DNA of 64,000 nucleotides from Volvariella volvacea V23 (taxonomy: Eukaryota > Basidiomycota > Agaricomycetes > Agaricales > Pluteaceae), in the NCBI GenBank assembly GCA_000349905.1, contig KB722777.1, positions 9,963 to 73,962 of the forward strand, written 5' to 3'. Position 1 is the stretch's first letter, and each line of letters opens with the position of its first letter. Positions 11,198 to 25,884 of the stretch are shown here, piece by piece. A program made the translations under genes and the position numbers. Under the pieces are notes generated by a model, which worked only from the letters and a program-made list of their open reading frames with translations, was not told the origin of the DNA and ran no database searches.

Positions 11198-13165
11198 ATG
11201 GTAAACCTCAACACGGGCGGCACAGTAACTATCAACCCATCACCACTCCGACAAGAACTCAAAGCATCCGATCTCGAAGACCTCAATAGCACTAATACGT
11301 ATACGACTAGTGCTCCAAACGTCCCAACCTTGATCCGTAAAGGATCTACAGCCAGCCTATTCAGTCAAAGCGCAGATAGTGCTAGCAATAACCTCGCAGA
11401 TCAAGATGCACTAGAGCAGAAAGAAGACGAAAAAGATGTACTTGAAGTGACTTTCTTTCCACAACTGTACGCTCAACGACGGATGTGGATCTTGAGCACA
11501 CTTCGCTCTTTAAACGTCACAAAGGTGCGCATATACTCAGCCAATCCCAAGCCCTACATTCGCCGGATAACGACGCCAAAGCTAACGTCAAAACCTCACA
11601 TATAGGTCCTCGATGTAGGCTGTGGCGAAGGTCCACTCCTCGATGCTCTCTGTCAACCTGCGACCAAACTCGCACCGCCGCCACCATCCCTCCTTTCCCA
11701 ATTATCTACTGGACCTGTCCCACCATCGTCCTCTTCACCACCACAAACCACTTCTGATAAAGATCCAGCGTCAGTTTCTGCGGCATACAACGACGATTCG
11801 ATTCCAGATCTACACATCTCACAAGTTATGGGTCTGGACGTAGACGAGAATGCCCTACCGTTCGCTGTTAGTGCCATAGCTCCCTCTAGTAATCGATTCG
11901 AGTTAGGTCTAAGATGGGAAGAACTTGAGGCGCAAGTATGGAAGGGCGGATTGCAAACAGTGAACGAGGCCTTTGTTGGGGTAGAATGCATCATCTGTAC
12001 CGAAGTGTGAGCGCAATCATGCTCGGAAAGACGTCTTGATCCCTGACAGCCTTGCAGAGTAGAGCATCTCGAACCAGAAGCCCTGCAGGCAGTTGGGCCA
12101 ATACTCCTCGGGATATATCACCCACAATACTTGCTCATCACCACTCCATCATACGACTTCAACCCACGCTTCACGCCTCCGAACGTCGCAAATCGCCATG
12201 GCTATACAGATCCAACCAAGCGCACAAATCGCATCTTCAGACATGGTGACCACAAGTTTGAGTGGACCAGAGAGGAATTCAAGCAATGGTGTCAGAAAGA
12301 GGCGGAAACTTGGGGCTACTCTGTGGAGGTTGGCACACTTGGACGACCACAACAAGTGGACCCGTGGGGCAGAGACAACGAATTGGGTGGGGCGAGTTCT
12401 TGGGCGTTGTTCAGATGCGAAAGTATGAGAGGCCGGGAACAGGAAATGGAGAAGAAGGCAAGGGAAGTTTTAGCGCAAATTAAGGTGGAGGGTAAGGCGC
12501 ATGAGTTGCTCGCCTCCCATCGGCACCCTAGTCACGAAGCTGCGCGGAAACCGAAGTCCCTGGAGGAGATCGGCCAGTGCGTGAAGAAAGTCATGGAGGA
12601 TTGTCGAGAATCCTTCATGCTTGTCGAGTTTCTCTGGTTCACGCCAGAAGTTGCAACTGCTTGTGGCGGTTGGATTGAATTGCTCATCAAGGCAATCGAG
12701 GAGACGGACGGAATCATCTTGAAGAAGGATGAAGGCGGGGGAGATACTGGATTTAGCAGGGAGAATTGGGCTGTAGGGTTGGTTGGCGGGTTGGGGAAAC
12801 CGAGGAATCTTTGGTCACAGGATGAAGACCAGGTACCCCCTGACTGGACGCCTGGGGAAGGCGACAGTGACTCTGCGGACGAGACGGAGTGGGGCGGATC
12901 CACAGGTGTAGAAGGGGACGTTTCATTGGATGGTTCAGAGGTAGAGGACGACGAAGAAGACGGGAGTGTTGCAGAAAAACGGGCGTGGAGGGCACAAAAC
13001 TGGAATAAGAAACTTCTGGAGGAGGAAGGCATCGGTGAATGGGGGACTAGTGGACCCGAATGGTCCGCTAAATGGGGAGAATATGAAAGGGAAGAGCGAA
13101 TATACAGCTCTGCCCCTTCAACGGCTGGCTGGGACGGGGACGCAAGTGACGACACGACTTCTTAA
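11198..13165 (+). CDS. HEN1: Small RNA 2'-O-methyltransferase, HEN1 family
   Basis: Three exons: 11198-11524, 11606-12006 and 12058-13165, in phase, giving 611 residues. HEN1 enzymes methylate the 2'-OH of the 3'-terminal nucleotide of small RNAs and protect them from tailing and decay. FFPQLYAQRRMWIL (about residue 90) is the usual lead-in. Then come VLDVGCGEGPLLDAL (SAM motif I), GLDVDENAL (motif II), EVVEHLEPE formed exactly across the 12006/12058 junction, and TPSYDFNP with RHGDHKFEWTREEF. E, E and H of EVVEH plus the H of RHGDHKFEW correspond to the metal ligands of plant HEN1. Two oddities: a Pro/Ser-rich insert of roughly 60 residues lies between SAM motifs I and II, and an acidic Ser-rich tail of about 200 residues follows the catalytic domain. 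No dsRNA-binding or La domain is visible, as in animal and fungal rather than plant HEN1. Confidence 0.9.
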
Positions 13166-13362
13166 CTTACGCATTCAATTGGGATTTGTACAGTTTTTTG
13201 CTCTCAGGGCACGGGTAACGAACACATATTGTCCTCATTATGATAATACAACTGGATGTATATTAGTACAACACAATGCAACGATTGTTCCTGGTGGCGC
13301 ACCTGGTATATAACTAAGCCCGATAAACTGCAAGGAGTCTCCCGACAGAAAAGGCTGCTATC

Positions 13363-13687
13363 CTACTTTGCATCCAGCGGTTGTCGAACTGGGGCTGCAA
13401 GTTGGGTGTTAGTATGCAACTTCTAACTATTCAACTGCGTGACTAACCAATTAGTGGATGCAGTTGAGCAAGATAAGTGACCATCCACATCAGATAGCAA
13501 CAGGCTAACGACAACATGATCATGGTTCGGAGGAGTCTGAAGGAGACCGATTCAGCAGGTTGAGAGGTTGTGGTTGCTTGGTATGTACTCACACTTGGTG
13601 GGGGCCCTTGGGGATGAATAAAGCCGCAGTAGTCATAAGAGCAGCGACGATAACAAAGATAAAGAAAATAGGGAACAAGCCCGACAT
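13363..13687 (-). CDS. VMA9: V-type H+-ATPase subunit e (Vma9)
   Basis: Small membrane subunit of the V0 sector of the vacuolar proton pump, needed for assembly. Exons are 13593-13687, 13448-13536 and 13363-13394; phases fit and the product is 71 residues, within the family range. The protein starts MSGLFPIFFIFVIVAALMTT (first membrane helix), followed by IPKGPHQV, then a second helix around LACCYLMWMVTYLAQLHPLI and a short tail APVRQPLDAK. The KGP turn between two helices and the YLMW...LAQLHPLI end are family hallmarks. Every single-frame stretch is too short to stand out, so this gene is easily missed. It converges with HEN1, leaving under 200 bp between stops. The assignment is made from the spliced sequence. 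Confidence 0.88.
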
Positions 13688-13867
13688 GGTTCTATGAGGT
13701 GATGGTGAGGAGGTCAAGGAGAGCAACGCCGGTGAAGGCTTGGTACCGTGGGAAATGCTGACTTAATACTTGATGTGGTATAAACTAGTCTGACTGGTGA
13801 CTAAAATGATTGTGATTGGAATTCTAATAAATCAAACTACAGTGGGAGTATCGGACAACAATTTGAT

Positions 13868-15650
<1,783 letters not shown>

Positions 15651-15698
15651 CTCAACGACAGAAGCAAAAGTGGATTCCAATGCCACGAAATTTCATCC

Positions 15699-15706
15699 TT
15701 TATATA
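15699..15706 (-). promoter_or_regulatory. TATA box of GH10a
   Basis: TATATAAA on the minus strand, about 50 bp upstream of the GH10a ATG at 15650. GH10c has the same octamer at a similar distance. Confidence 0.5.
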
Positions 15707-16681
15707 CCAAGAAATCACACCCCATCGCGGTTGCGGTTGCGGTGGTAATCGTAAACCGCGGAAGTTAGTCGCTAGAAACTTGCATAGCAGGTGATCCTCC
15801 AATAGAGCCCACCAGCAAACCTGTACGTACTTTCGGGTTTTAAGAAGTTCGAAAACTATTAAGGCACCACATGGCTTGTCAGAAGAACTTGCCAGCAAAG
15901 CCCGTTTTAAAACAAGCTATGCATATTCTGTGTATGGCCTATGTTACTTGTAATCAAAGCAATGCTTCTTGAAGCTGAGCGGTCCGCCGCATCAATTCAA
16001 TCGTCATTGTAACCCGACACCTCGCTGATCGTGGTGTTCTTTTTGAGAGACGCGGTACACCAAAGCAGTCGGTATGAATGACCCACCCCAATGGATATGG
16101 CCCCATACCAAGCCCTGTCCGGGCAAACATCGGCTGAAGTATTAAAGGGAATGGTATCATCGTGGGGTCTTTGAGCAGGAAAATTGACACTGATTGTCCA
16201 CAGAGCTCGAGAAGGCTGCCAGCATAATCTATGCACGCAGAACTATACGGAACAATGCGGTTTGACAGTTGTAGTCAAGAGGCAAGCACTGGCTATGGCT
16301 TAGTCCTGCCAGCTCGGATGTTCTTCCAAAAGTCGGTTGTTGACGAATTTATGCTATATATTTTCCGCGTTTTCCGAAATACGACCGCTGCGCACAAGAC
16401 CGAAAGATTCCGTGTGGCCTGGCCCAAGGGTGCGAGCCAGCGCAGAGATTACGCGATCGAGGTTCTATGCCATTTCTTGCAAAGGCGATGGCTAAGTCCA
16501 CCATCAGCATGATGGTTTTGACTCTCAGACGCTGTGGTGGCTCATCGTGGGAAGACCCATTTAGAATTGCCTTCTGCCGATGTCAACTCGACTAATTGGT
16601 CATGAGTATGAACATAAATTAAGGGGTATACTTTTACATTCATTCAAGGTCATGAGGGCTCTGAAACGCTACGTAGCATAT
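15707..16681. other. Intergenic between GH10a promoter and GH10b 3' end
   Basis: About 1 kb with no recognised gene. It contains the GH10a promoter (a short repeated GGTTGC near 15727-15740) and the 3' flank of GH10b. The open frames on both strands do not resemble known proteins. Confidence 0.5.
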
Positions 16682-18173
<1,492 letters not shown>

Positions 18174-20141
18174 CTTTCAAGATAAGAGCACAACGAGGGG
18201 TACGAAGAAGCTGGGTGATGCCTCGATGAGATGCTGCCAAAGACTCACGGGTTAATATAGGTAGTCCCAAGACTTGTTCACCCGGAACTTTGTCGCTCAA
18301 AGTCAGCAGCAAGGCAAATTGCGAGATGGTCCTTTGAAATCATCGAAAAGAACTGTTTTTGCTGACCACTTCCGCGTGGTTACAAAGCCACCGGCGCCCA
18401 TAGCCCAGAGATATAACGGCAGTGCAAGTCCATTTCTAGAAGTCGAGCGTCGAGGACTGATCTTATATGTGACCCCACATATTGTATGCGGGGAACGTTG
18501 GGGAACGTTAATTTGATCAGCCTGTCCGCCCTGACCATCGTTGTTCGCGAATACATCCCGAGGAAATGTTGTAGCTTCTTCAGCTCCATATGGGTCTGCC
18601 CCCAAGTACCGCCAATCGGGAAAGTATCGGTAAGTCAGTACGACGGATTGGAGGACAGAGTGTAGTTTACTTACGTTGAAACGACATAAAGCGGAAGTTA
18701 CGACGATATCGACTTAAAGGTAGGGAGTAGAACCTAAGGTTGAACACGATTCAAGGAATATATTCTTGACCCACAAAGAAGATTAACCCCAGCCAAAGGA
18801 GGCGTTTCCCGAGAAACGCCCGAGCTATATGCGTGTGGTCGGCAGAAAGCGAAGGCGTATGTCTTGTCCTCATATGCAAGATTGAGGAAGTGATCACATG
18901 AAATGAATTTTCTTGTCATAGGCAGCCGGTGAGAAAGCCTTAAGGTGACACCAAGTCTGTCGCGATCTGGAGGTGAATGCGCATCATATCATTTTTTTTT
19001 GGTAGCACTTATGGGGGACGACAGCAGACAGTAGTCAGCCTCGCCCTCCAGCGTGATTGTCAGTGGCTTTCACCTGCAGCATTTACTAACCCGAGGAAAT
19101 GTGCATCATATCTTGCTAAGTTCTTGAGCAGTCTCTAAAAGTCGCATATTAGAACTTGACGAATGAGTGTAATATCGCTCGATGGGTTGAGTTTGACCTG
19201 GTCTTGGATTGTATGCGAGTTCTTATTTCTGAATTCGCGATACGATGGCTACCCAGTAACTTGAAAGAGTCTCGGGAAAGACAGATGTGTAGAAGCAATT
19301 ATCTTTAAAAATGAGAGTCGGTATCGCGGAGCACAGCAAGCTAGTACAACATACATTCTGTTGGATCATATAAGCCTGGCGTACCACATCGCCCCTATAT
19401 TCTCAGCTAGCGGGCAGCAAAATCCGACCGATAGTTCTATTCCGTTTGCAGTCGCTCCAGGAAATGCTTGTGCTATTCAGCGGAGTGCCGTTTCGTAAGG
19501 TCCACAACATGGGCCCAGGATTGCTGGGTATGCCCAAGGCCGTGAGGTTATTCGCTTACTTCCGTTGGATTGAAGAAAAATTGGAGCATTAGAACCTAGG
19601 CGATTTCCTAGTCTTAGAATGCTTTTCATGAAACACACACGATCACAGATCCTGACTAGATAAGCAGTGTCCAACTTAGCGCAAGTGGCAATACTTCAGA
19701 TTCTATCATTGAGGTGGTAAAACGTAACAACTTATGTAGAGCAACCCATTCTACAACACCTTTCTTCGAAATTCTCCAGTCGCATCATGAGCGCCAGCCG
19801 AAGCGATGCCTCCCAGACCAGAAAACAACATCAAGCAAAAGAAATCATAGAATGAGAAACTCCAGTGCCTTGCGACACCTCGGTTTGTTCTTGAGGACGG
19901 GAACGCGGACAAGGAGGCGGCAGAGCTGAACCAGGTCCGAACTTTTAAGTCCTCGAGGTTGTTCAGAGTGGCTTGCCTCCGAAAATTGATTATAAGGAGC
20001 TGTACAGCTTATGTCAGCAATTCCCATATGCCGGAGCAACGAAGTGCCTGAAATCACGGGTCCAGCACCGGCAGCATCTGCAAAAGATATGCGGTCGTCC
20101 GTTCGCTGGCCGCTCAACCAAGTTGCTCATCCTTCTCCCCA
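18174..20141. other. Intergenic between GH10b and PEX11, no supported gene
   Basis: About 2 kb forming the divergent upstream regions of GH10b and the PEX11-type gene. A short tandem duplication of GGGGAACGTT lies near 18490-18510. No open frame here has a recognisable domain. Confidence 0.5.
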
Positions 20142-21337
20142 ATGTCGAGAACCGGCAAGGAGCTCACTGCTCGTCGTCTGAGCGACGTTGTGCTTGGTGC
20201 TTTTGCTCACGTTCCTCAGTCGGAGACCATAGATCATTTGGTCAGGTTCCTCGGAACATGGAGTGGGAGCGAGTTGAGTGCTTCTCTTTCTCATCATGTC
20301 CTGATACTTACCCACAGTTGTAGTAAGCTATTCATGGTCAGTTAGCCAGCACAGTGGGCGTTGGTGCTTATAGTGACTGTTCTCGTGCTTGGACCTCTAG
20401 CTTATTCAATATGCGGCAAAACTTCTAGTCCAAGTTCTGCAACTCCGAGCGAGGCTACAACACCGCGAGGGTTTGAGGAAAACTCCGACAAGTGAGGCCG
20501 CTACGGGTTTTGCCAAGCTCAGTAGCCTGCTAGGAGATTCGCGTACATTATGGAGGATATGGGGTGTGTTTCTTGAACCATCGTTCCCTGCGTGTTCTCA
20601 TGCCATCCTAGGTCTTCTACCCATCGTTCAGTGGCTCGTTTCGCTTGAGCGCAATCCTCAACCCACTCGCAACCTTCTTAACATTGAACGCCTTCAGGGC
20701 TGGTCCATGCTGGCTTATTACCCTCTCGAACACCTATCTTATCTAGCCTCTCATGGCATCATCCCTAAGGCCGTGCCTTCGCCCGCATCCCTGTTTTCTT
20801 CCAAGGCCAGACCCATCAACCTTGATCCTAACAATCTGTCTCTGTGGTCTGTTCGATTCTGGGCTGCTTACGTTGTGCTGCAATTTGCCCATCTTTATGA
20901 GGACAGAAAGCTGTTGTTGCTGAGACAACGCACCCTGAAAAAAGGAAAGGGCACAGGTCTATCGACTGAGGAGAAGCAAGAGCTAGCACAGCGCTGGGAT
21001 GCTTGGTGGACCGACGTTTTGGTCAACGTCGGCTATTTCCCATTGACAATTCATTGGCACGTTTTCTCATGACATTTTCTGTCTTCTCTGACTTATCAGA
21101 CGTTCTAGGTCGCTTAAGAAGGGCTTATTCAAAAATGAGGTTCGTCCAACAATGATGAACACCGCCGTTGATTTCTGATGATTCCTGTAGGTCTGGGTCG
21201 GTGTTTTTGGTCTCATCTCGGCCATCGCATCATTTAGAAGTGGATGGCGAGCAACTGCATTACCTAGACAACCTGTCGTCGAAGAAGCGGAACCGAAAGA
21301 CGATCCTAATACTACTGGCTATGATGTATCCCAATAA
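20142..21337 (+). CDS. PEX11C: Peroxisomal membrane biogenesis protein, PEX11 family (PEX11C-like)
   Basis: PEX11 proteins bend and elongate the peroxisomal membrane before fission. The start MSRTGKELTARRLSDVVLGA is followed by ETIDHLVRFLGTWSGS, joined by splicing to DKLFM and then LIQYAAKLLVQVLQLRARL. The middle reads LGDSRTLWRIWGLLPIVQWL, then LERLQGWSMLAYYPLEHLSYL-type sequence (the actual text is NIERLQGWSMLAYYPLEHL), and the C-terminal region has GYFPLTIHWSLKKGLF and VWVGVFGLISAIASFRSGW before the stop at 21335-21337. This order is that of the PEX11 domain. HWSLKKG forms only if the intron 21057-21108 uses a GC donor. The gene lies 0.86 kb upstream of AOX1 on the same strand; in methylotrophic yeasts both products belong to peroxisomes. 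Confidence 0.85.
21057..21108 (+). other. Probable GC-AG intron in the PEX11-type gene
   Basis: Exon end CAT TG, donor gcacgt, acceptor cgttctag, then G TCG CTT AAG. This gives HWSLKKG, expected for PEX11. The nearby GT donors I tried lead to a stop or the wrong frame. The donor is a poor match to the usual AG|GCAAGT, so this is the weakest of the three GC-AG cases. Confidence 0.55.
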
Positions 21338-22196
21338 ATGCTATGTCGCTTCTTTCCATACCTGTAATTGCAAATAGGAGATTAACCTTTTCCAACTTGC
21401 TACTTGAGGTTTAGCTGATTTTCCGAAATAAATGTTTTGCCAAAAAGCAGTACGACAGCCGGCCTGTGGGTATCCTTCCTGTGCTTACCCTAGGGTCTGG
21501 GTCGAGTTGCGACGCGACCTCCCAGAAGATTGATCATGCGACATCTGAAGGTTTGCTTGAGCGGTGCCCCAACTGTTGTAAGCACAAAATCAAGCCGGCT
21601 GTGTCACCTGCTTGTTCGGTGACGTCGGCTGTCAGTTCATCATAGAACGCCAACAGCTTCTATTGGCCACATACTTATCATGTACAGATGATTGCTCAAT
21701 TCTGACTGCTGAAGGTGAATTTGCTACCCTAGATTCTGGACGATTGGACCTAACTTCATATTATCCTATCTCATGTGATACCTCTCAGGGGAGGAAATCG
21801 GGTTCCGGTATTTGGTAACACTCAAGCCTTGCTCAAATGCTCAAAAACCAAGGCACTAGCGGCAGGGTCGACGATCAATGTGGTGATCTACTTCCATACG
21901 GAGATGTTAGCCGAAATTGTAGACTATCTACGGGCGAAGCCATTAAATTCGAAGCAACCAGAAGCCCGGGGTAATCACAGAAGCCTTGAAGATTGCACAA
22001 ACATGCGTTCCCACCTCACGGCAACCCAAGAATATAGCTTACAGATTTTTGTGTATGGCATGGAGAATAGACCTGACCCACGGACTACTTAAACCCCAAC
22101 ACGAGCCCACCCAGAACCCCATCTCCATCTCTCTCCTCTCCTCACCCATCGCACCTGCCCACTCACTCTAAAACTTCTTATTTTTGACCGCTGAAT
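21338..22196. other. Intergenic, promoter of AOX1
   Basis: No recognised coding sequence. The 3' part is the AOX1 upstream region; a C-rich, CT-rich stretch just before the ATG (about 22090-22165) is typical of a highly expressed fungal promoter and leader. Confidence 0.5.
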
Positions 22197-25008
22197 ATGT
22201 CTGAGTACACTAACGAGGCTTCTTATGATATCATCTTTGCCGGAGGTTGGTGCCGTCGGTTCGATCACCTTTAGTAGCAGAGACTTATTGTTTCGCGTTC
22301 CATTTCAGGCGGTGCTAGTGGATGCCTCATCGCCGGACGACTCGCAGCGGCTGACCCGTCCTTGAAGATCCTCGTGAGTGCATAACACCCGATTCATCTC
22401 CATCTTCTGATCGTGAAACAGATCGTCGAAGCTGGCGAACATACCTTGAACCTCCCCGCTCACATTCAACCCGCGCGTTACTTCAGCCACCTTGCGCCAA
22501 CCAGCAAGACCGTCACCTTCAACGTCGGCAAACCAAGCCCACACATCAATGGTCGTTCCCTCGTCACTCCATCTGGCCGCTGCGTTGGTGGCGGGTCCAG
22601 CGTAAACTGTAAGCCGACTCTTATTTTTGGAGAACATGGGTCATCTAATGTTGGTGCCCAGTCACCATGTACACCCGAGCCGCGGCTTCTGATTATGATG
22701 ATTGGGAGACCGAATTTGGCAACGAGGGATGGCACTCGAAGCACCTCGTTCCTCTGCTCCAGAAGGCAAGTCGTCATATCGCCCAGCCTCGGAGATGCGA
22801 GTCGAATTTGATTCGATGGATTTATTTAGACGGAGACGTACCAAATCGCGCCCAACCAACCTACGCATGGATATAATGGGCCGCTCAAGGTTTCATATGG
22901 TGGCGCATATACCAACGTTGGATCTCAATTTTTGGATACTGCGTTGAAGTATGATAAGGAGCGTGGTCCTATTGACGATATCAACGGACTGTACAAGTGC
23001 AATGGCTATGGTGTAGGTCTTCCCCACACTATTGTTTCAAAATGCGTACTAATTCCTGCTTAGCGTTGGCAAAAGTGAATAACATTTTTAGAGGCTAAAA
23101 TTAATCTTACTAACGTCCTCGTGATAGATGGATCGACGCAGAAACCGGTAGACGTTCCGATGTCCCTCACCATTTTATCTACAACCAAGCCAACAACAAA
23201 AACCTCCAAGTCCTGACGGGTAAACGCGTCAAACGCGTAATCTTCGAGTACGTCCGCGGGCTTTAATCTGCTTCCGTTTCTTGGCTAAACTATTTTCCCC
23301 CATTCAACTTTCTAAAATAGGGGCGATCGCGCTGTTGGAATCGAATATGTTAACGACACTGTCATAAACCCTAACGCTGAGCAAACTGTCCAGGCTGCCC
23401 GTGCCTCGAAGCTAGTGGTTCTTTCGGCTGGCGCATTCGGCTCGCCAACTATCCTGGAACGGTAAGTCTCACTCCCCGCCCAGCGCACCCGAATGTCTCC
23501 TCGGGCATTACTCTTGACTGACGCGGTCCCTTACAATAGCTCCGGTATCGGTCGGGCAGATGTCTTGTCCAAACTGGGCATTGACGTGAGAGTTGAGTTA
23601 CCAGGTGTAGGAGAAAACTACCAAGGTGAGAATGAAGTCCAACAAACCTGAACGCATTGCAAGGCACTCGAATATATGATACTGATGACCTTGGGGCACC
23701 CTTTACCCTTTTTCAGACCATAACGTCGTCTTCGTCCCTTATCTGGCTAGTGAGGAGGCCGAAACCCTCGACGCTATCTTCCGTGGAGAGCCAGAGGCTG
23801 AAGCAGGTTAGTGCATTCCAGTGACGTCTCCCATCATTCGTTTTGCTAAATGTTTAATCCCAGAACAACTTGAATTGTACAAGAACGGAAAGGGCTTGAT
23901 TGCTCACAAGTGAGTTGCCCTTCAGGAGAGATGATGTGACGTGATCTTAATGTCGTTATTACAGTGGCTTGGACGCAGGAGTCAAAGTCCGGCCCAGTGA
24001 GGAAGACCTGAAGGAGTTGGGTCCGGAATTCCAAGCGCGCTGGAAGAAATTCTTTGAGAACAAACCCGATAAGCCGGTCATCTGGGTCGGTACTGTCTCC
24101 GCGTAAGTTTCCCCGCGCTGATACCTCCCAAAAGTCCCGAGGCTTTGTGCACTTGATGGGCTGACATTGTAATCTCCCCTGTAGATATCTTGGTGACCCG
24201 ACAATCGCACCTGCCCGCAAGTACTACAGCGTCGGATATTACACTGTAAGTTAATGCGTCAGCACCTTCAGGTCATCCGTACTTACATGCCATCCTCCAG
24301 CAATACCCTGTCTCCTTGGGTAGCGTCCACATTACATCGGCTGATGACGCGAACGCCCTGCACGATTTCAACCCCGGTTTTTTGAGCGAGTGAGTATCAC
24401 ACCTTATCAACAAAGCAACCCAGTGCTAACACCCTCTCCGTCCAGTCCCGCCGATTTGGCTACGTTGAAGTGGGGATACAAGAAGTCCCGTGAACTTGCC
24501 CGCCGTCTCGGTGTCTATCGCGGAGAGTTCTTGCCCGGAAACCCCAAGTTCCCTCAGGGCAGCAACGCTTTGTGCTCAGATCAGGCTCCTGGTCCTGTCT
24601 CTGTCACTGCTGCGGATATTAAATATACCGCTGAGGACGATAAGGCTATTGAGGAATACAACAGGAACTATGTGCAAACTGCATGGCATTCGGTAAGTGA
24701 CATACTGGAGTTGTGGATCTGTGGGCTGATTGTTGTATAGCTTGGAACTTGCGCCATGAAATCTCGCGAGAGCGGCGGTGTTGTTGATTCCAAGCTCAAC
24801 GTATACGGAGTCAAGGGATTGAAGGTTGCTGATGTGCGTTCACATTTACTTTCCTTCTTACCTCATGCCCATGATCTGACAACTTCTCTCCTTGTAGATC
24901 TCTATCGCACCACAAAACGTTGCAGCAAACACCTACAGCACTGCCCTGGTCATCGGTGAAAAGGCTGCAACTATCATCGCAGCTGAGCTTGGTCTCGAGA
25001 ACTTCTAA
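22197..25008 (+). CDS. Alcohol (methanol) oxidase, GMC oxidoreductase, AA3_3 type (AOX1)
   Basis: FAD enzyme that oxidises methanol or other short alcohols to aldehydes and makes H2O2. It is split by many short introns, with a product of about 640 residues. The N-terminal dinucleotide fold is SYDIIFAGG/GASGCLIAGRL (an intron falls within the Gly motif), then IVEAG. GMC signature 1 is in PSGRCVGGGSSVN, signature 2 near LSAGAFGSPTILERSGIG. FFENKPDKPVIW, YKKSRELARRLGVYRGE and WHSLGTCAMKSRESGGVVD are typical of the methanol-oxidase clade, not of aryl-alcohol oxidase. The catalytic His is in WHSLGTCAM and the catalytic Asn in NTYSTAL. The protein ends GLENF and lacks the long Pro-rich tail known in some basidiomycete homologues. 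An 11-nt micro-exon at 23064-23074 completes RWQK. The gene appears intact. Confidence 0.92.
23064..23074 (+). other. 11-nt micro-exon of AOX1
   Basis: CGTTGGCAAAA between a tag acceptor and a gtgaat donor. It joins GGC TAT GGT upstream and A TGG ATC GAC downstream into GYGRWQKWID, the expected family sequence before TGRRSD. AOX2 has the equivalent 11-nt exon. Confidence 0.75.
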
Positions 25009-25884
25009 ATCAAGCCAAGCTACTTTGATTTGGGACGGGCACCATCAGCACCTCCAGAAAAGTGAAATCCTTCAGTTCGTATGCAAAAAAGTTGGGGATG
25101 TTCTCGGTCAATGGAAGCGTTTGCATATATTCATATGGTCGTATATAAAATAAGTATAAAGTAAAAAGGGAAATATTTGTTGTACATCTGATGAATAATG
25201 AAAATTGCTTGGGTAGAAGTTTTTGTGGTTGATTCACCGGTTGTGGCCTCTGGCTATGGGCATTCTACGCGAGAAGCACCTAAAGGTAAGGGAGGGCAGT
25301 GGTAAATGGAAACAGCCTATCATTGCGTAATTGAAATCACAGTCTTCTAATAATGTCAAGTGAACGCAACTGTTGTACCTCACTGAATGTCCCATACTTG
25401 TTCCTTTAGATTGCCGCATTACGTATATCGCAATAGTACCCCCCACCAAAGGTAATTATCAATACCATCCGTATCTCACAATGAGGATGACAACACCGCT
25501 TCGTACCGAGTGCATATCCAAAGGATAGGCAAATACACACTGCTCTCATAATGGATCAGATTTAGGGAGGGCTGCTGTCTTGTCATAAGCAAGAAATTGT
25601 GAAGGAGACCAGAGGGACTCAATGAACGAAAATGTGTGCATTGGCAATTGCAGGAATCACACATTCCTATATATGTCCATCGCAGTTGGTCATTGCTAAA
25701 AGTCGGACCATGGCCTGAATGTTCCTTGTCAAGATCAACGGTCAATACCACTGCTTAGGTATGGTATCATTTACAAACCGCTGAGATTACGCAGATACAG
25801 GTATAGGAGGATCTTCAAACTAAATCAGGTCACAAGTTGTTCACGCGATCCTACATGTTTAATTACAATGAACTTCCCACCCTT
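25009..25884. other. Intergenic, no supported gene
   Basis: 3' flank of AOX1 and of the decayed Crinkler/RHS-type gene, whose reading ends at 25885 on the other strand. The open frames on the minus strand do not resemble known proteins. Confidence 0.5.

Noticed and set aside
18489..18511. Tandem GGGGAACGTT duplication
   Set aside because: A two-copy 10-bp repeat; too small to interpret.
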